NCBI GenBank assembly: GCA_023413555.1
Contig: JAEZPG010000096.1
Span: 1 to 64,000, forward strand
DNA from: Bacillota bacterium
Lineage (GTDB): Bacteria; Bacillota; Clostridia; Lachnospirales; Lachnospiraceae
Direction of reading: 5' to 3'
Length of the DNA: 64,000 bases
Part shown: positions 24,776-34,327 of the stretch, piece after piece
Position numbering within the stretch: the first letter of the stretch is position 1
Layout: each line of letters starts with the position of its first letter
The notes under the pieces: generated by a model
What the model saw: only the letters and a program-made list of their open reading frames with translations
Told to the model about the DNA's origin: nothing
Databases searched by the model: none
Position numbers and translations under genes: made by a program

Positions 24776-27121
24776 ATGATTCAAACTATTAAACATATAA
24801 AAAGTTACTACTTAGCAGTAGTAACTACTGTTCTTATATCCTGTACGATATGTATAAAAAGAATATTCCCCTTTGAAATTGTAAGTATTTATTGGTTACT
24901 TGGGCTATTCACGTATATATACAGCGGGATTGTATATGTAAGAGCTTATGAGAAGATAAAAAGTATTATTGTCAGAAAATATAAAGTGCTTGGATTTTTG
25001 CTTCTGAATAGCCTATATGAGGCTTTAGGGATATATTTAATCTATAGAAACCTTCCTTACTATCGATTAAAAGGATGGATACTATATTTGGTTTTTGTTA
25101 TATTGACATTTATGTTTCAACTTGGAAGAGAAAAAGATTGGTTTATTAAAGATAAAAGAAAAATTCGACTGTATGCTGGTCTTGGGGCTGTTATGGTATT
25201 CTTAAATGATGCTATGTTTTATTGGCCAGCCAACAATAATCGTCCAAACCGTCTATTTGGATATGGATTTCTGTTGGCAGTAGGCATTGTAACTTTCCTT
25301 AACCTATTACAGTATACAAAATGGGAGGAATATAAAAAAAGACGCCCAACAAAAAGTAACTGGATTATGTATTTTATTGGGTTACTTCTGACCTATGCTA
25401 CCTTCGAAACTTTGAGTGGTAATAATATCTTATTAATTCTGCCATGGCACTGGTTTATGAATATCATCTGGTTCTTTATCATAGCAGGACTAGTTTATAT
25501 AATTGGTAGAAGAAAAAAGGTCAGCCTTATCGTTACGCTTGTGTTGTTTTCCATATTAGGACTGGCTAATGGTTATGTGGTTTTGTTTAGAGGATGCCCA
25601 ATTCTTCCGGCTGATCTTTACCTAATTAGTACAGCGAAAGAGGTTTCACAAAATTATAGCTATCTATTTACTTATTATATGTATATGGGTTCTGCATTCT
25701 TTCTAGTTACCTTAAGCTTTATTCTTCGAATTAAAGATAGTAAGCCGGAAAAGAAGGAGTACAGAAGATTTGCTATCATCTATGTACTTGTAGTTATTCT
25801 GGCAGTTCCAACCTTCTATGGTAATGCGCAATTGCTACGAGGTAATATTGATTTATGGAGACCTGTGAAGACATATCGCAAATATGGTTCGTTAAATGGA
25901 TTTGGTGTAAACTTGTTAGCAATGCAGGTGAATAAACCGGAGGGATACGATGTCAATACAGTGGGTGATGTGTTAAAGGGCTATGAAAGTGATGAGGTTA
26001 GCACTGGGAAAAAACCCAATATCATAACTGTTATGTGCGAGGCATTTTCTGATTTATCTGTAGTCGGTGATTATAAGACCAATGAAGAGGTTATGCCATA
26101 CTTTAATTCTTTAAAGGATAATATTATTAAGGGATATGCCTATAGCTCTGTATTGGGAGGAACCACTGCAAACTCTGAATATGAGTTTCAGACAGGGAAT
26201 GCTACCACATTTCTTCCAACAGGTACTGTGCCATATCAGCAGTATATCCAGGGGGAAAGCTATTCTTTTACAAGAATTCTTAAGAGTCTTGACTACTCTG
26301 CGACAGCGCTTCATGCTTATCGTAGAAATACCTATCGCAGAGAATTAGTGTATCCAATGCTTGGTTTTGATCAGTACTATGCGAAGGAAGTGTTTGAAAA
26401 TCCAACCTACCTCAGAACCTACATCGATGATCAAAGTGATTTTAATAAGTTAATTGAGTTGTATGAAAAAAGAGATACTTCCCAACCTTTTTATATGTTT
26501 AATGTCACTATGCAGAATCATAGTTCTTATGATACTTACAAAATGGATTATAACATAAAGCTGACGGATGTGTCTGGGTATGATGATGCAGAGGAGTATT
26601 TGTCTTGTGTCAATCATACGGATACGGCATTAAAGACATTAATTGATTATTTTAGCAAAGTGGACGAGCCAACCTATATTATCTTCTTTGGTGACCATCA
26701 GCCGAACTTGGATTCAGGTTTCTTTACGCATCTTTTGGGAGATGACATTGGGGATCTTAATAGTAAGGATTTACAGAAACGTTATGTTGTACCCTTCTTT
26801 ATCTGGAGCAACAAGAAGATGCAAAGTAAGACAGTAGATAAGATTAGTTTAAATTATCTATCCTCCTACTTCCTTCAAGAAGCAGGACTTCCAATGACAG
26901 CCTATAATAAGTACCTGATGGATCTTTATAAGAAGTATCCTGTAGTAAATGTAAATGGATACATTGACAAGGATGGCAACTATTATGATGCCAATGCTAT
27001 GAAGGAAAATCCTGATTTGGTGGATTACAATAAGCTTGTTTATAATGCAATAATTGATAAATATCAAGGCCTTGACTGGGCTTATCAGTTAAAGGGTGGG
27101 GAAATTGCCTTAAAGAAATAA
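24776..27121 (+). CDS. LTA synthase family sulfatase-like membrane protein (copy B)
   Basis: A 781-residue paralogue of copy A. The catalytic half is closely similar: MCEAFSDLSVVGDYKTNEE, nucleophile T464 in GGTTANSEYE, NVTMQNHSSYD, FFGDHQPN. The N-terminal membrane half differs much more between the two. ATG at 24776 is preferred because AAAGGA lies eight bases upstream; the open frame extends further but without a ribosome site. Adjacent paralogues may make different polymers, or act as primase and polymerase as in Listeria LtaP/LtaS; that is inference. Confidence 0.92.
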   Translation: MIQTIKHIKSYYLAVVTTVLISCTICIKRIFPFEIVSIYWLLGLFTYIYSGIVYVRAYEKIKSIIVRKYKVLGFLLLNSLYEALGIYLIYRNLPYYRLKGWILYLVFVILTFMFQLGREKDWFIKDKRKIRLYAGLGAVMVFLNDAMFYWPANNNRPNRLFGYGFLLAVGIVTFLNLLQYTKWEEYKKRRPTKSNWIMYFIGLLLTYATFETLSGNNILLILPWHWFMNIIWFFIIAGLVYIIGRRKKVSLIVTLVLFSILGLANGYVVLFRGCPILPADLYLISTAKEVSQNYSYLFTYYMYMGSAFFLVTLSFILRIKDSKPEKKEYRRFAIIYVLVVILAVPTFYGNAQLLRGNIDLWRPVKTYRKYGSLNGFGVNLLAMQVNKPEGYDVNTVGDVLKGYESDEVSTGKKPNIITVMCEAFSDLSVVGDYKTNEEVMPYFNSLKDNIIKGYAYSSVLGGTTANSEYEFQTGNATTFLPTGTVPYQQYIQGESYSFTRILKSLDYSATALHAYRRNTYRRELVYPMLGFDQYYAKEVFENPTYLRTYIDDQSDFNKLIELYEKRDTSQPFYMFNVTMQNHSSYDTYKMDYNIKLTDVSGYDDAEEYLSCVNHTDTALKTLIDYFSKVDEPTYIIFFGDHQPNLDSGFFTHLLGDDIGDLNSKDLQKRYVVPFFIWSNKKMQSKTVDKISLNYLSSYFLQEAGLPMTAYNKYLMDLYKKYPVVNVNGYIDKDGNYYDANAMKENPDLVDYNKLVYNAIIDKYQGLDWAYQLKGGEIALKK

Positions 27122-27187
27122 TGACAGCAGTGACCAGAAAGTAATAAGAGATAAAAGAGTAGTCGAATGGTATCTACGGTGATGTGA

Positions 27188-27224
27188 GAAGGAGGGGATT
27201 TCATAAATCCCCTCCTTCTTGATT
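27188..27224. terminator. Terminator between convergent genes
   Basis: Perfect 14-bp stem GAAGGAGGGGATTT (27188-27201) with AAATCCCCTCCTTC (27205-27218), 3-nt loop, then TTGATT. It lies between converging genes and probably serves both. Confidence 0.8.
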
Positions 27225-27228
27225 AGCA

Positions 27229-30000
27229 CTAATCACATAGAAATTGTTCGTATTCACGGAATTCAGGCAAGTAAACGTTTAGTTCCTTTATGTAGTCTGT
27301 TGTATAAGCTTCATAGTCATAAGCTAGATTATCGATTTCTATATGTTCGGAAAAGGTATTGCTCTCTGCAAATTTATAATGCTGTAGAGGAATTCTATAT
27401 TTGTTAATAGGTTTTATTGATTTATTGATTGGACAGTTAATATTACCACCATTAATAAGAAGAGAGCCGTTCTGGCTTCCAAGGTATAATTTACTAGCTG
27501 CTGCTAATTTGACAGATATAGCACCCTTCTGTATCTCCGTTACTCCAGAACCCATATAATTCCCAATTCCGCACATATGAATGCCTTGAATCAGGCAAAT
27601 ACATTCCTGTACAGCAATTTTAATATACATATTGCCATTTATTGAACCGATGGTGCATCCTTCTCTGGCGTTTAGCTTTAGTATAATGATACCATCAAGG
27701 AGTAGAATGCAACCTTTTTGAGTTGACAATACTCCAATACAACAGCTGTTTTGCCCAGTTTGCTTCATAGTGATGTCAGCATAGGAAGAGAGGTTTAGGC
27801 TTCCATTGAGACAACCAATACCAAGGCTGTTTGTTCCATTAGAATGTATTTTCATAGTAATTTTACCAAGTTCAATGTTAGCCTGTCCATCGATACAACC
27901 TACTGCAATTGCTATATCTCCGTCAGTAGAGAGTATATAGTGACCATTTATCAGTTCAATCTTGGAAGCTGTATTTCCTATTCCACCACCGATACAAATG
28001 GCATTTTCTTTTTTATTATGTACAGCAAGTTTTCCTCTTATATTAATAGTTATAGAACCATAAGTATTAAATGGAGACTCGCCTATACCGATACTATTTG
28101 AAGCATTTGTCCGTATGGTTAGGTTTCCACGACCGGTTATGGTAAGCTTGGAGGATTCGGGAACTAGAATTCCCTGGCCGGTAAGATAATTGTTCCCTGA
28201 AAGCTTTAACTCGACCTGACAGTTACGCCCAATATTTATACAAGGATTCTTTGGACTACTGATATTTATATTCTGCAGTTCCAGAGTTACTTTTGAATTG
28301 TCTGGAATTGAGATTGTAAAAATTACATTGGTAGCAGCATCACCGATCAATTTAAGGGTATCTGTGTTAATTAATAAGGTTGAAAAATTATCATTACTGA
28401 GAGTAGGTACCTCAAGTTCGCCATCCTCATCAGCTATATAGGTTTCATAATTTGCCGTGCTTTTTAAATACTTGAGATTGATTGCAGAGATTTCATCCTT
28501 CTTTTTTTTAGGTAGTTCAGTCATTAATTCAGGATTTGGACGATATAAATAAAAGCCTTGAAGCAAGTCAATTCCTAGGAAGATGACAGTATGTAATTCC
28601 TTAAAGGTTTCAATTCCCTCAGCTAATGAAATCATACCATGGAGTTTAGCAAACTCAATAATGTTGGATACCAGATGCCTCTTTCTTTCATCATTGTCAA
28701 TATTGGAAATCAAACGACGATCAATCTTTATGAATTTTGGATTATATTTTAGGAGGTTCAATTCATTGCCATACCCTGAACCGTAATCATCCAACGCCAG
28801 CTGAACTCCTAATGTATTGATGCGTTCTAAGAGAAGGAGATGATCTTCTTCTGTGTGTACATAGATTTCGGAAGCTTCTACAACAATTTTCTGGGAATAA
28901 TTTTTGTATTTTTTATAGAGTAAATCAAAATCCTCTTTTGTTAACAATTGATTTGGCAAACAATTAATAAATAGGTATTTATCTGCGAAGGAAGAATATT
29001 TTTCCTTATATAATTTAAATATATTAAAGAAAGTATAGTATTCGATTTCATAAAGCCTATTTTGTCGCTCTGCAATTTCAAGAATCTCTATTGGATTCAA
29101 ACCGATTGTCTCGTCGGTTCTCATAAGAGCTTCATAACCATATATATCACCACTTTTTGCAGAAATAATTGGTTGAAAATGATATTGAAAGCAGTTTGAG
29201 TTCATAAGTTGTTCAAATCGGTCGTTACGTTTAAATTCTATTTTTTGTTTCTGATAGGAAGATGGAGTAAATTCGTTTTTCTCTACTTTATTAAAACAAA
29301 TGGCTTCAAACAATGCAAAATTGGCATTGGTAATAAGATCATTCAGTGTCTTTCCCTGAGATGGATACCAGGCATAGCCACATTCTACAGTGCATAAACT
29401 ATCATCGTTAAAAAGTTTTAGAAGCTCAGATTTGACATCCTGATGCATCGTTTCAATAATATCTAAGGTAGTTGGTTTATTATATCCATGAATGAACACT
29501 AAGTATTCATGTCTTGATTTTAGAGCACTAAAAAATGTTTCTTTTGCACTTGGAAGGAAGATATTAGTAATAGAAGAGAAGGGGGGTGTAGTGTTCTCTT
29601 TAATGCGAGAAAACTGTTCAATAATCTCTGCATGAAAGGTTACCATGCAGGCAGGCTGAGAAGATACAAGTGTATAATCCTTTACTTTTTTATAAAATGC
29701 TTCAGGGTACAAGAGGCCTGTTTCTAAATCATATTCACTAAAATCTTTTTCGAGAAAAACATGTTGTGATGGTCTGGATTTATTAAGTTTAATACAGATG
29801 GAAAGAATCAAAAACATAAAGACCATAGAGCATGACAACAGGGCTAATGAAATAGCGAATATTGTCTGTTGAACAGAGCTTAGAGTACAGTGTTCATAGT
29901 TATAAAAAAATCCAATAATTAGTAAACATAGACCTATAGTAAATACTAGAGAATGCCATATAACATTATGATACAATTTACTCTGTAATTTATTAATCAT
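27229..30000 (-). CDS. Membrane EAL-domain phosphodiesterase with degenerate GGDEF and C-terminal beta-helix
   Basis: A 923-residue protein. Two membrane helices (about 13-35 and 47-71) are followed by a degenerate GGDEF-like region (about 90-240; DLETGLLYPEAFYKK, no GGDEF motif), then a full EAL domain (about 258-505). EAL residues for c-di-GMP hydrolysis are present: EALMR (290-294), the Asn of INCLPN, VEASE, LDDYGSGYG, FIKID, AEGIET, LLQGFYLYRP. Residues about 535-860 form repeated short beta strands rich in Gly/Ile/Asn (NSIGIGESP, NAICIGGGIG, NSLGIGCLNG), like carbohydrate-binding beta-helices. GGGGGA six bases before the ATG at 30000 sets the start. It should lower c-di-GMP. Confidence 0.88.
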   Translation of the reverse strand: MINKLQSKLYHNVIWHSLVFTIGLCLLIIGFFYNYEHCTLSSVQQTIFAISLALLSCSMVFMFLILSICIKLNKSRPSQHVFLEKDFSEYDLETGLLYPEAFYKKVKDYTLVSSQPACMVTFHAEIIEQFSRIKENTTPPFSSITNIFLPSAKETFFSALKSRHEYLVFIHGYNKPTTLDIIETMHQDVKSELLKLFNDDSLCTVECGYAWYPSQGKTLNDLITNANFALFEAICFNKVEKNEFTPSSYQKQKIEFKRNDRFEQLMNSNCFQYHFQPIISAKSGDIYGYEALMRTDETIGLNPIEILEIAERQNRLYEIEYYTFFNIFKLYKEKYSSFADKYLFINCLPNQLLTKEDFDLLYKKYKNYSQKIVVEASEIYVHTEEDHLLLLERINTLGVQLALDDYGSGYGNELNLLKYNPKFIKIDRRLISNIDNDERKRHLVSNIIEFAKLHGMISLAEGIETFKELHTVIFLGIDLLQGFYLYRPNPELMTELPKKKKDEISAINLKYLKSTANYETYIADEDGELEVPTLSNDNFSTLLINTDTLKLIGDAATNVIFTISIPDNSKVTLELQNINISSPKNPCINIGRNCQVELKLSGNNYLTGQGILVPESSKLTITGRGNLTIRTNASNSIGIGESPFNTYGSITINIRGKLAVHNKKENAICIGGGIGNTASKIELINGHYILSTDGDIAIAVGCIDGQANIELGKITMKIHSNGTNSLGIGCLNGSLNLSSYADITMKQTGQNSCCIGVLSTQKGCILLLDGIIILKLNAREGCTIGSINGNMYIKIAVQECICLIQGIHMCGIGNYMGSGVTEIQKGAISVKLAAASKLYLGSQNGSLLINGGNINCPINKSIKPINKYRIPLQHYKFAESNTFSEHIEIDNLAYDYEAYTTDYIKELNVYLPEFREYEQFLCD

Positions 30001-30120
30001 GCTAATCCCCCAAATGTACACTTTATATATTTATATTAGATATAAAATTACTATAAAACCTTATTTGTAATATACAAAAGTTTCTTTAATTATACAGGAA
30101 TTTCTAGTAATATTCAAGAT

Positions 30121-30162
30121 GAAAAAGGCTGTCCCTCAATATGTAAAATGAGGGGCAGCCTT
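30121..30162 (-). terminator. Terminator of ribU
   Basis: AAGGCTGTCCCTCA (30125-30138) pairs with TGAGGGGCAGCCTT (30149-30162), 14 bp with one mismatch-type pair; read leftward the stem is followed by T residues. Confidence 0.75.
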
Positions 30163-30178
30163 ATCTTTATAGATTGGT

Positions 30179-30832
30179 TTATTTTCTATCCACGTTTGTT
30201 GAGGTTTGGGATCGTCGTATCGATGTACTTCCCTTAAGAAATGGAGAGACATACTTGTATAGGACAGTTGTTATAGTAGAGACAATAGTACATTTTAGAA
30301 GATTAAATGGTAAAACAGCAAATATCAGGAAGGAATATAGGTTAGTAACTAAATTATTTTTTTCCTTTCCGGCAGCAACAATACCATCCATAGTCAGTTT
30401 TCCACCTGAGGTGCCGATGTAAGCAGGTAAGGTAAGATAAGCATTAATAAAGCAGGATGCAACACTCATGAATATAGTGGCAACAAAAAGACTGAGAATA
30501 GCTATTTTCTTTGTTTTTTTGTGCTTATAAATCATAGCAGCAGTAAATACAAAAATGGAACCTGATATAAAGTTTGCTAACTCTCCAATACCACCGGTAT
30601 CAGAACCTGAGACAATAATATGAAGGAGGTTTTTCAAGAGCTCCATAATAATACCAGCCAAGGGACTAATGGCAAAAGATACAATCATAATCGGTAGATC
30701 GCTGATATCCACCTTATAAAATGGTGGAGCAAAAGGTACAGGGAAAGAAATAAACATTAGTACAGTAGCTAATGCAGACATCATACCCATTAATACCAGA
30801 TTTCTTGTGGAAAATAATTTGTTTGTTTTCAT
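30179..30832 (-). CDS. ribU: ECF transporter S component, riboflavin-specific (RibU)
   Basis: A 217-residue protein with about six membrane helices. It has the S-component N-terminal motif LVLMGMMSALATVLMFISFPVP for contact with the EcfT subunit, and the RibU-like FYKVDISDLPIMIVSFAISPLAG and NFISGSIFVF segments. It binds riboflavin and works with the shared EcfAAT module, encoded elsewhere. The specificity is supported by an FMN riboswitch with terminator in its leader. GGAGG lies nine bases upstream of the ATG. The C-terminus after the last helix is short and basic. Confidence 0.95.
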   Translation of the reverse strand: MKTNKLFSTRNLVLMGMMSALATVLMFISFPVPFAPPFYKVDISDLPIMIVSFAISPLAGIIMELLKNLLHIIVSGSDTGGIGELANFISGSIFVFTAAMIYKHKKTKKIAILSLFVATIFMSVASCFINAYLTLPAYIGTSGGKLTMDGIVAAGKEKNNLVTNLYSFLIFAVLPFNLLKCTIVSTITTVLYKYVSPFLKGSTSIRRSQTSTNVDRK

Positions 30833-30934
30833 AACAAGCCTCCTATTATTATGAATAAAAAGTTCTAATTAAGAAGAAAAGATTACTCCATCATCCTACA
30901 TATGTAGAAAAGTAATCTTCGGGTGGTGATATGT

Positions 30935-30960
30935 AAAAAAACTCGGAACAATATTCCGAG
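30935..30960 (-). terminator. Riboswitch-controlled terminator upstream of ribU
   Basis: Read leftward, CTCGGAA pairs with TTCCGAG (30960-30942), 7 bp with a 5-nt loop, then seven T (30941-30935). It directly follows the FMN aptamer, so FMN binding should favour this stop. Confidence 0.88.
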
Positions 30961-30971
30961 GTAAACATCAC

Positions 30972-31082
30972 GACATCTTCTCTCATCCAGACTTTACTGT
31001 CGGTTTTGGAATTGCACCAAATCAGCCACCTATGTGGGTCGCGGACTATTACCGCCGGTTGGGATTTTCACCCTACCCCGAA
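30972..31082 (-). promoter_or_regulatory. FMN riboswitch (RFN element)
   Basis: On the minus strand the conserved RFN blocks occur in order: GGGTGAAAATCCC, ACCGGCGGT, AGTCCGCGACCC, GGTGGCTGATTTGGTG, AATTCC, ACCGACAGTAAAGTCTGG and ATGAGAGAAG. These build the six-stem FMN aptamer. Combined with the terminator 12 bases downstream it forms an off-switch for ribU when FMN is plentiful. Confidence 0.97.
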
Positions 31083-31331
31083 GAACTTATTTAGTTTTGA
31101 TAAGCTTATGCATATCATTTCATATCTAGTATATGCTAAAGTGATAGGTATGTCAACAATTCGACAGCATTTGTGTTGAATCAATGATACTATAGTATGT
31201 AGTTTCTTGTATATTTGATACAAAATCATCTTGATATATTTATTAACTTCATGTATTGTTAATTAATACGTTTACACAAATACTATTATTAACAGAAAAT
31301 CTAGTGCTTGTATACGAAAGGATAATGAAGA

Positions 31332-32258
31332 ATGGACATGACGCAAGTTATAAATCAAATGATTGTTTTGTTTTTATTGCTAGCAATCGGTTACATTTGT
31401 GGAAAGGTCAAATTGTTTTCACAGGAGAGCAGTCAAACACTTTCTCGGATTGTTATTTATGTTGCTAATCCGGCATTAATTGTTAATACTGTTACAAGTG
31501 GTCAGATTGCTGGAAGTAAAAGCTATACCTTAATTATTATTGGATTATCAAGCTTGTTTTATATAGTAATACCAATTTTGGCGAAATTATTTACCTTTGC
31601 AATACCCTTTACTAGAAGGAACAGGAAGACCTATGAAGCCCTGTATTGTTTTTCTAATTGTGGGTTTATGGGGATTCCGGTCATTAATGCATTGTATGGA
31701 CCAGAGGCAATCTTTTATGTGGCTATCTTTATGATACCATTTAATGTATTGGTATACACGTATGGAATCTTACTACTTTCAGGGAATAAGGAAGGAAGCG
31801 AGGTTCAATTAAATTTTAAAAAAATACTAAATCCTGTTGTGATTGCTGCGATTATAACATTAGTAATCTATTTTGTAGGAGTAAAGACGCCTTATGTGGT
31901 AAATGAGACTATGTCTCTGGTCAGTGCAATTACAACTCCATTGGCTATGATAACAATAGGCTTAAATCTTTCCTTTGTTCCGGTGAAGGCTGTATTTCTA
32001 GATTGGAAAATGTATGTATATACCATTTTACGTCTGCTTTTATTTCCTGTTGCGGTATGGTTCGTATTCCGTTTCTTTATAACAGATACCATGCTGCTAA
32101 GTGTTATGGTAGTAATCTCTGCTATGCCGGTAGCTGCCAACGTTACTTTGATTGCCAATGAATACGGAGGAGATTCTGTCACAGTGGCAAAGGCAAACTT
32201 TATTACTACCCTGTTATCTCTTGGTTCTATTCCGATTTTAGCAGCTCTTATTTTATAA
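31332..32258 (+). CDS. AEC (auxin efflux carrier) family transporter
   Basis: A 308-residue membrane protein of about ten helices. It shows the AEC family features: N-terminal LLLAIGYICGKVKLFS, FSNCGFMGIPVINALYGPEAIFY (the central GFMG motif), and a repeat-like C-terminal half ending AMPVAANVTLIANEYGGDSVTVAKANFITTLLSLGSIP. Bacterial relatives transport malate, malonate or other organic acids. Substrate unknown. AAAGGA upstream fits the ATG at 31332 or 31338. The 240-base upstream gap shows only a half-operator-like CGTTTACA (31269-31276). Confidence 0.92.
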   Translation: MDMTQVINQMIVLFLLLAIGYICGKVKLFSQESSQTLSRIVIYVANPALIVNTVTSGQIAGSKSYTLIIIGLSSLFYIVIPILAKLFTFAIPFTRRNRKTYEALYCFSNCGFMGIPVINALYGPEAIFYVAIFMIPFNVLVYTYGILLLSGNKEGSEVQLNFKKILNPVVIAAIITLVIYFVGVKTPYVVNETMSLVSAITTPLAMITIGLNLSFVPVKAVFLDWKMYVYTILRLLLFPVAVWFVFRFFITDTMLLSVMVVISAMPVAANVTLIANEYGGDSVTVAKANFITTLLSLGSIPILAALIL

Positions 32259-32379
32259 AATAAAATGTTAGGATGTAACTGTATTAACACATAATACTAA
32301 CCTGATTCGGCATACGTATATAGGAAAGAGGAATACTAAATAGTAATCACCAAAACCCTAAATCGTAAAGGAGAATAGT

Positions 32380-32973
32380 ATGTATGTGCTTCAAAATTGT
32401 TATATCCTTGACTATTTAGATTTGCCCACCATTCCTTGGATGCAATGCCAGACAGATACTAGGTTGGATGATTCTATTTTATGGACGGTAAAAAATGAGC
32501 CATTTTATGGCGTAAAAGGTTATATTTACGGTAAAATAGGTGTTACAGCCAGTGAAGCCATGGACTATATTAAATCCCAATATGAGACCATGGAGAGACA
32601 TAGGATGCTTCTTTGTTATCCTTATTTTACCGCTTCAAAAAGTGGAACGATAGATATGACCTATGAGCGGGTTGCAATTGAGGCAGTAGAGGGGAAAATT
32701 GAAAACCTTAAGAAAAAGCACAGAGTGGATGAAACTCTGTTATTTCGAGAGGAAGATCTAGAGATTTTTGGGGAGGAAGAATTTCTGACACGAGATGAAA
32801 CCCTTGAAATAATAGATTATGGCTGTCAACTGAAGAAAAGATTTGCAGGAGAATTGGAGTTCGGGAAGAATATTATTATATATTGGAGTTATGTAGAAGA
32901 AACATTACGCAATATGATACCAAAAGGTAATCCGACACTAGTGTTTCATCAAATAAAGGTATTGGGTGCATAG
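32380..32973 (+). CDS. Hypothetical protein
   Basis: A 197-residue cytoplasmic protein with no family I recognise. There is no signal peptide or membrane helix. It mixes aromatic-rich beta segments at the N-terminus (YVLQNCYILDYLDLPTIPWM, EPFYGVKGYIYGKIGV) with a charged helical C-terminal half (KIENLKKKHRVDETLLFREE). AAAGGAG lies eight bases before the ATG, so it is likely translated. It lies between the AEC transporter and the trigger-factor-like lipoprotein with 120-150-base gaps on each side, so it is probably transcribed alone. Confidence 0.8.
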   Translation: MYVLQNCYILDYLDLPTIPWMQCQTDTRLDDSILWTVKNEPFYGVKGYIYGKIGVTASEAMDYIKSQYETMERHRMLLCYPYFTASKSGTIDMTYERVAIEAVEGKIENLKKKHRVDETLLFREEDLEIFGEEEFLTRDETLEIIDYGCQLKKRFAGELEFGKNIIIYWSYVEETLRNMIPKGNPTLVFHQIKVLGA

Positions 32974-33058
32974 TTTTTTAAAAACATGATAAAATATGAA
33001 AAAACAGTGAAATAATATGAAATGGACTATCTTTTTTTAATAAAATATGATATAAAAA

Positions 33059-33068
33059 ATGCTATAAT
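33059..33068 (+). promoter_or_regulatory. Extended -10 promoter for the trigger-factor-like gene
   Basis: TGCTATAAT with the TATAAT at 33063-33068; the -35 region is AT-rich without a good match. Confidence 0.55.
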
Positions 33069-33120
33069 GTTATTTGCATTGGTTATGGATGATAAACATT
33101 AGGAAAGAGAAGGGAAGATT

Positions 33121-34311
33121 ATGAGAAATAAATTTACAATAGTAGCATTCATCTTATGCATGGGACTTTCACTCGTTGCATGTAGTAAAAGTACTGATAA
33201 GGTAAAACCGGATACATCAAGTAAACCGACGGCTAACGCAACTGCTTCTGGAACACCAAGTGCAACTTCTGCAGCAGATTCTACAAATCAGCCTGAGAAG
33301 ATTTATACACAGGAGCAGGAAATTCAGTTTCAGACCCGTGATATAAGTGGTTATGCAGAGCTAGGTCAATATAAAGGTGTTTCGATACAAGCTGTAGATG
33401 CAACTGTAACAGATCAGGACGTAGAAGATCAAATACAGAATACTTTAAAGAATAATGCCACTTATAAGGATACAGCAAAAGGTTACAAAGCAGCGAATGG
33501 TGATCAGGTTGTTATAGATTTTGTTGGTAAAACTAATGGAAAAGCATTTGATGGAGGCTCTGCTGAGGATCAAACTTTAATTTTAGGATCTAAACAACTT
33601 ATAGATGGATTTGAGGATCAAATTGTTGGTCACACAGCAGGAACTACGTTTGATATTAATGTAACCTTCCCTGAAAATTATGGAAGCAAAGAGTTAGCAG
33701 GAAAACCAGCTGTATTTACTATTACGTTGGATTCAATTAAAAATACTGTAATCCCAGAGTTAAATGATGCATTTGTACAGAAACAATCCACTACTTCTAA
33801 GACTGTAGCCGAGTATCGTAAAGAAGTAAAGGATAGTTTAGAAAATTCCGCAAAAGAATATAAGAAGACACAAGAAGAGGATGCTGTTTGGAATGCAGTC
33901 ATTGCAAATTGTACAGTAAAAGAATATCCTGAAGATTTGGTTACCTACTATGCTTATAATAGTAAATTACAGATGGTTACACAACTTGCTTCTACTTATA
34001 ACATTTCTTTAGAGGATTATTTAAAACAGGTGAATAAAAGCGAAGAAGAGTTTAATAAGGAAAGACAAGAAGATGCGAAAGCTTATATGAAGCAGTTAAT
34101 GATACTCGAGAGTATTGCGAAGAAGGAAGGTCTTGATGTTACTGATGAACAGTATCAGACTGAACTTAAAAAAGTCTTGGATGCAAATGATTTGAAAACA
34201 GAAGATGACTTGAAAGGCAAATATGGTAATTTAACAACTACCACAATACGAAACAGTATATTGTATGATAATGTAACGAATTTTCTAGTAAATAATGCAA
34301 TTATTAAATAA
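33121..34311 (+). CDS. Trigger-factor-like FKBP-type prolyl isomerase lipoprotein
   Basis: A 396-residue lipoprotein: signal peptide with lipobox LVAC (Cys21), a Ser/Thr/Ala linker, then a trigger-factor-like body. Residues about 115-215 form an FKBP domain (GDQVVIDFVGKTNGKAFDGG, LGSKQLIDGFEDQIVGHTAG, FPENYGSKELAGKPAVF), and residues about 220-396 match the helical trigger-factor C-domain (PELNDAFVQ and on). The ribosome-binding N-domain of cytosolic trigger factor is replaced by the export signal. It is probably an extracytoplasmic folding factor, parallel in role to PrsA. GAGAAGGGAAG precedes the ATG. Confidence 0.93.
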   Translation: MRNKFTIVAFILCMGLSLVACSKSTDKVKPDTSSKPTANATASGTPSATSAADSTNQPEKIYTQEQEIQFQTRDISGYAELGQYKGVSIQAVDATVTDQDVEDQIQNTLKNNATYKDTAKGYKAANGDQVVIDFVGKTNGKAFDGGSAEDQTLILGSKQLIDGFEDQIVGHTAGTTFDINVTFPENYGSKELAGKPAVFTITLDSIKNTVIPELNDAFVQKQSTTSKTVAEYRKEVKDSLENSAKEYKKTQEEDAVWNAVIANCTVKEYPEDLVTYYAYNSKLQMVTQLASTYNISLEDYLKQVNKSEEEFNKERQEDAKAYMKQLMILESIAKKEGLDVTDEQYQTELKKVLDANDLKTEDDLKGKYGNLTTTTIRNSILYDNVTNFLVNNAIIK

Positions 34312-34327
34312 ATAATAAGATTGTTGT

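Noticed and set aside
27270..27283. Operator-like AGTAAACGTTTAGT
   Set aside because: Matches the core of the LacI operator but lies inside the 3' coding end of the EAL gene, far from any promoter; probably chance.
31269..31276. CGTTTACA before the AEC transporter gene
   Set aside because: Only a half-site with no matching left arm; not enough to call an operator.
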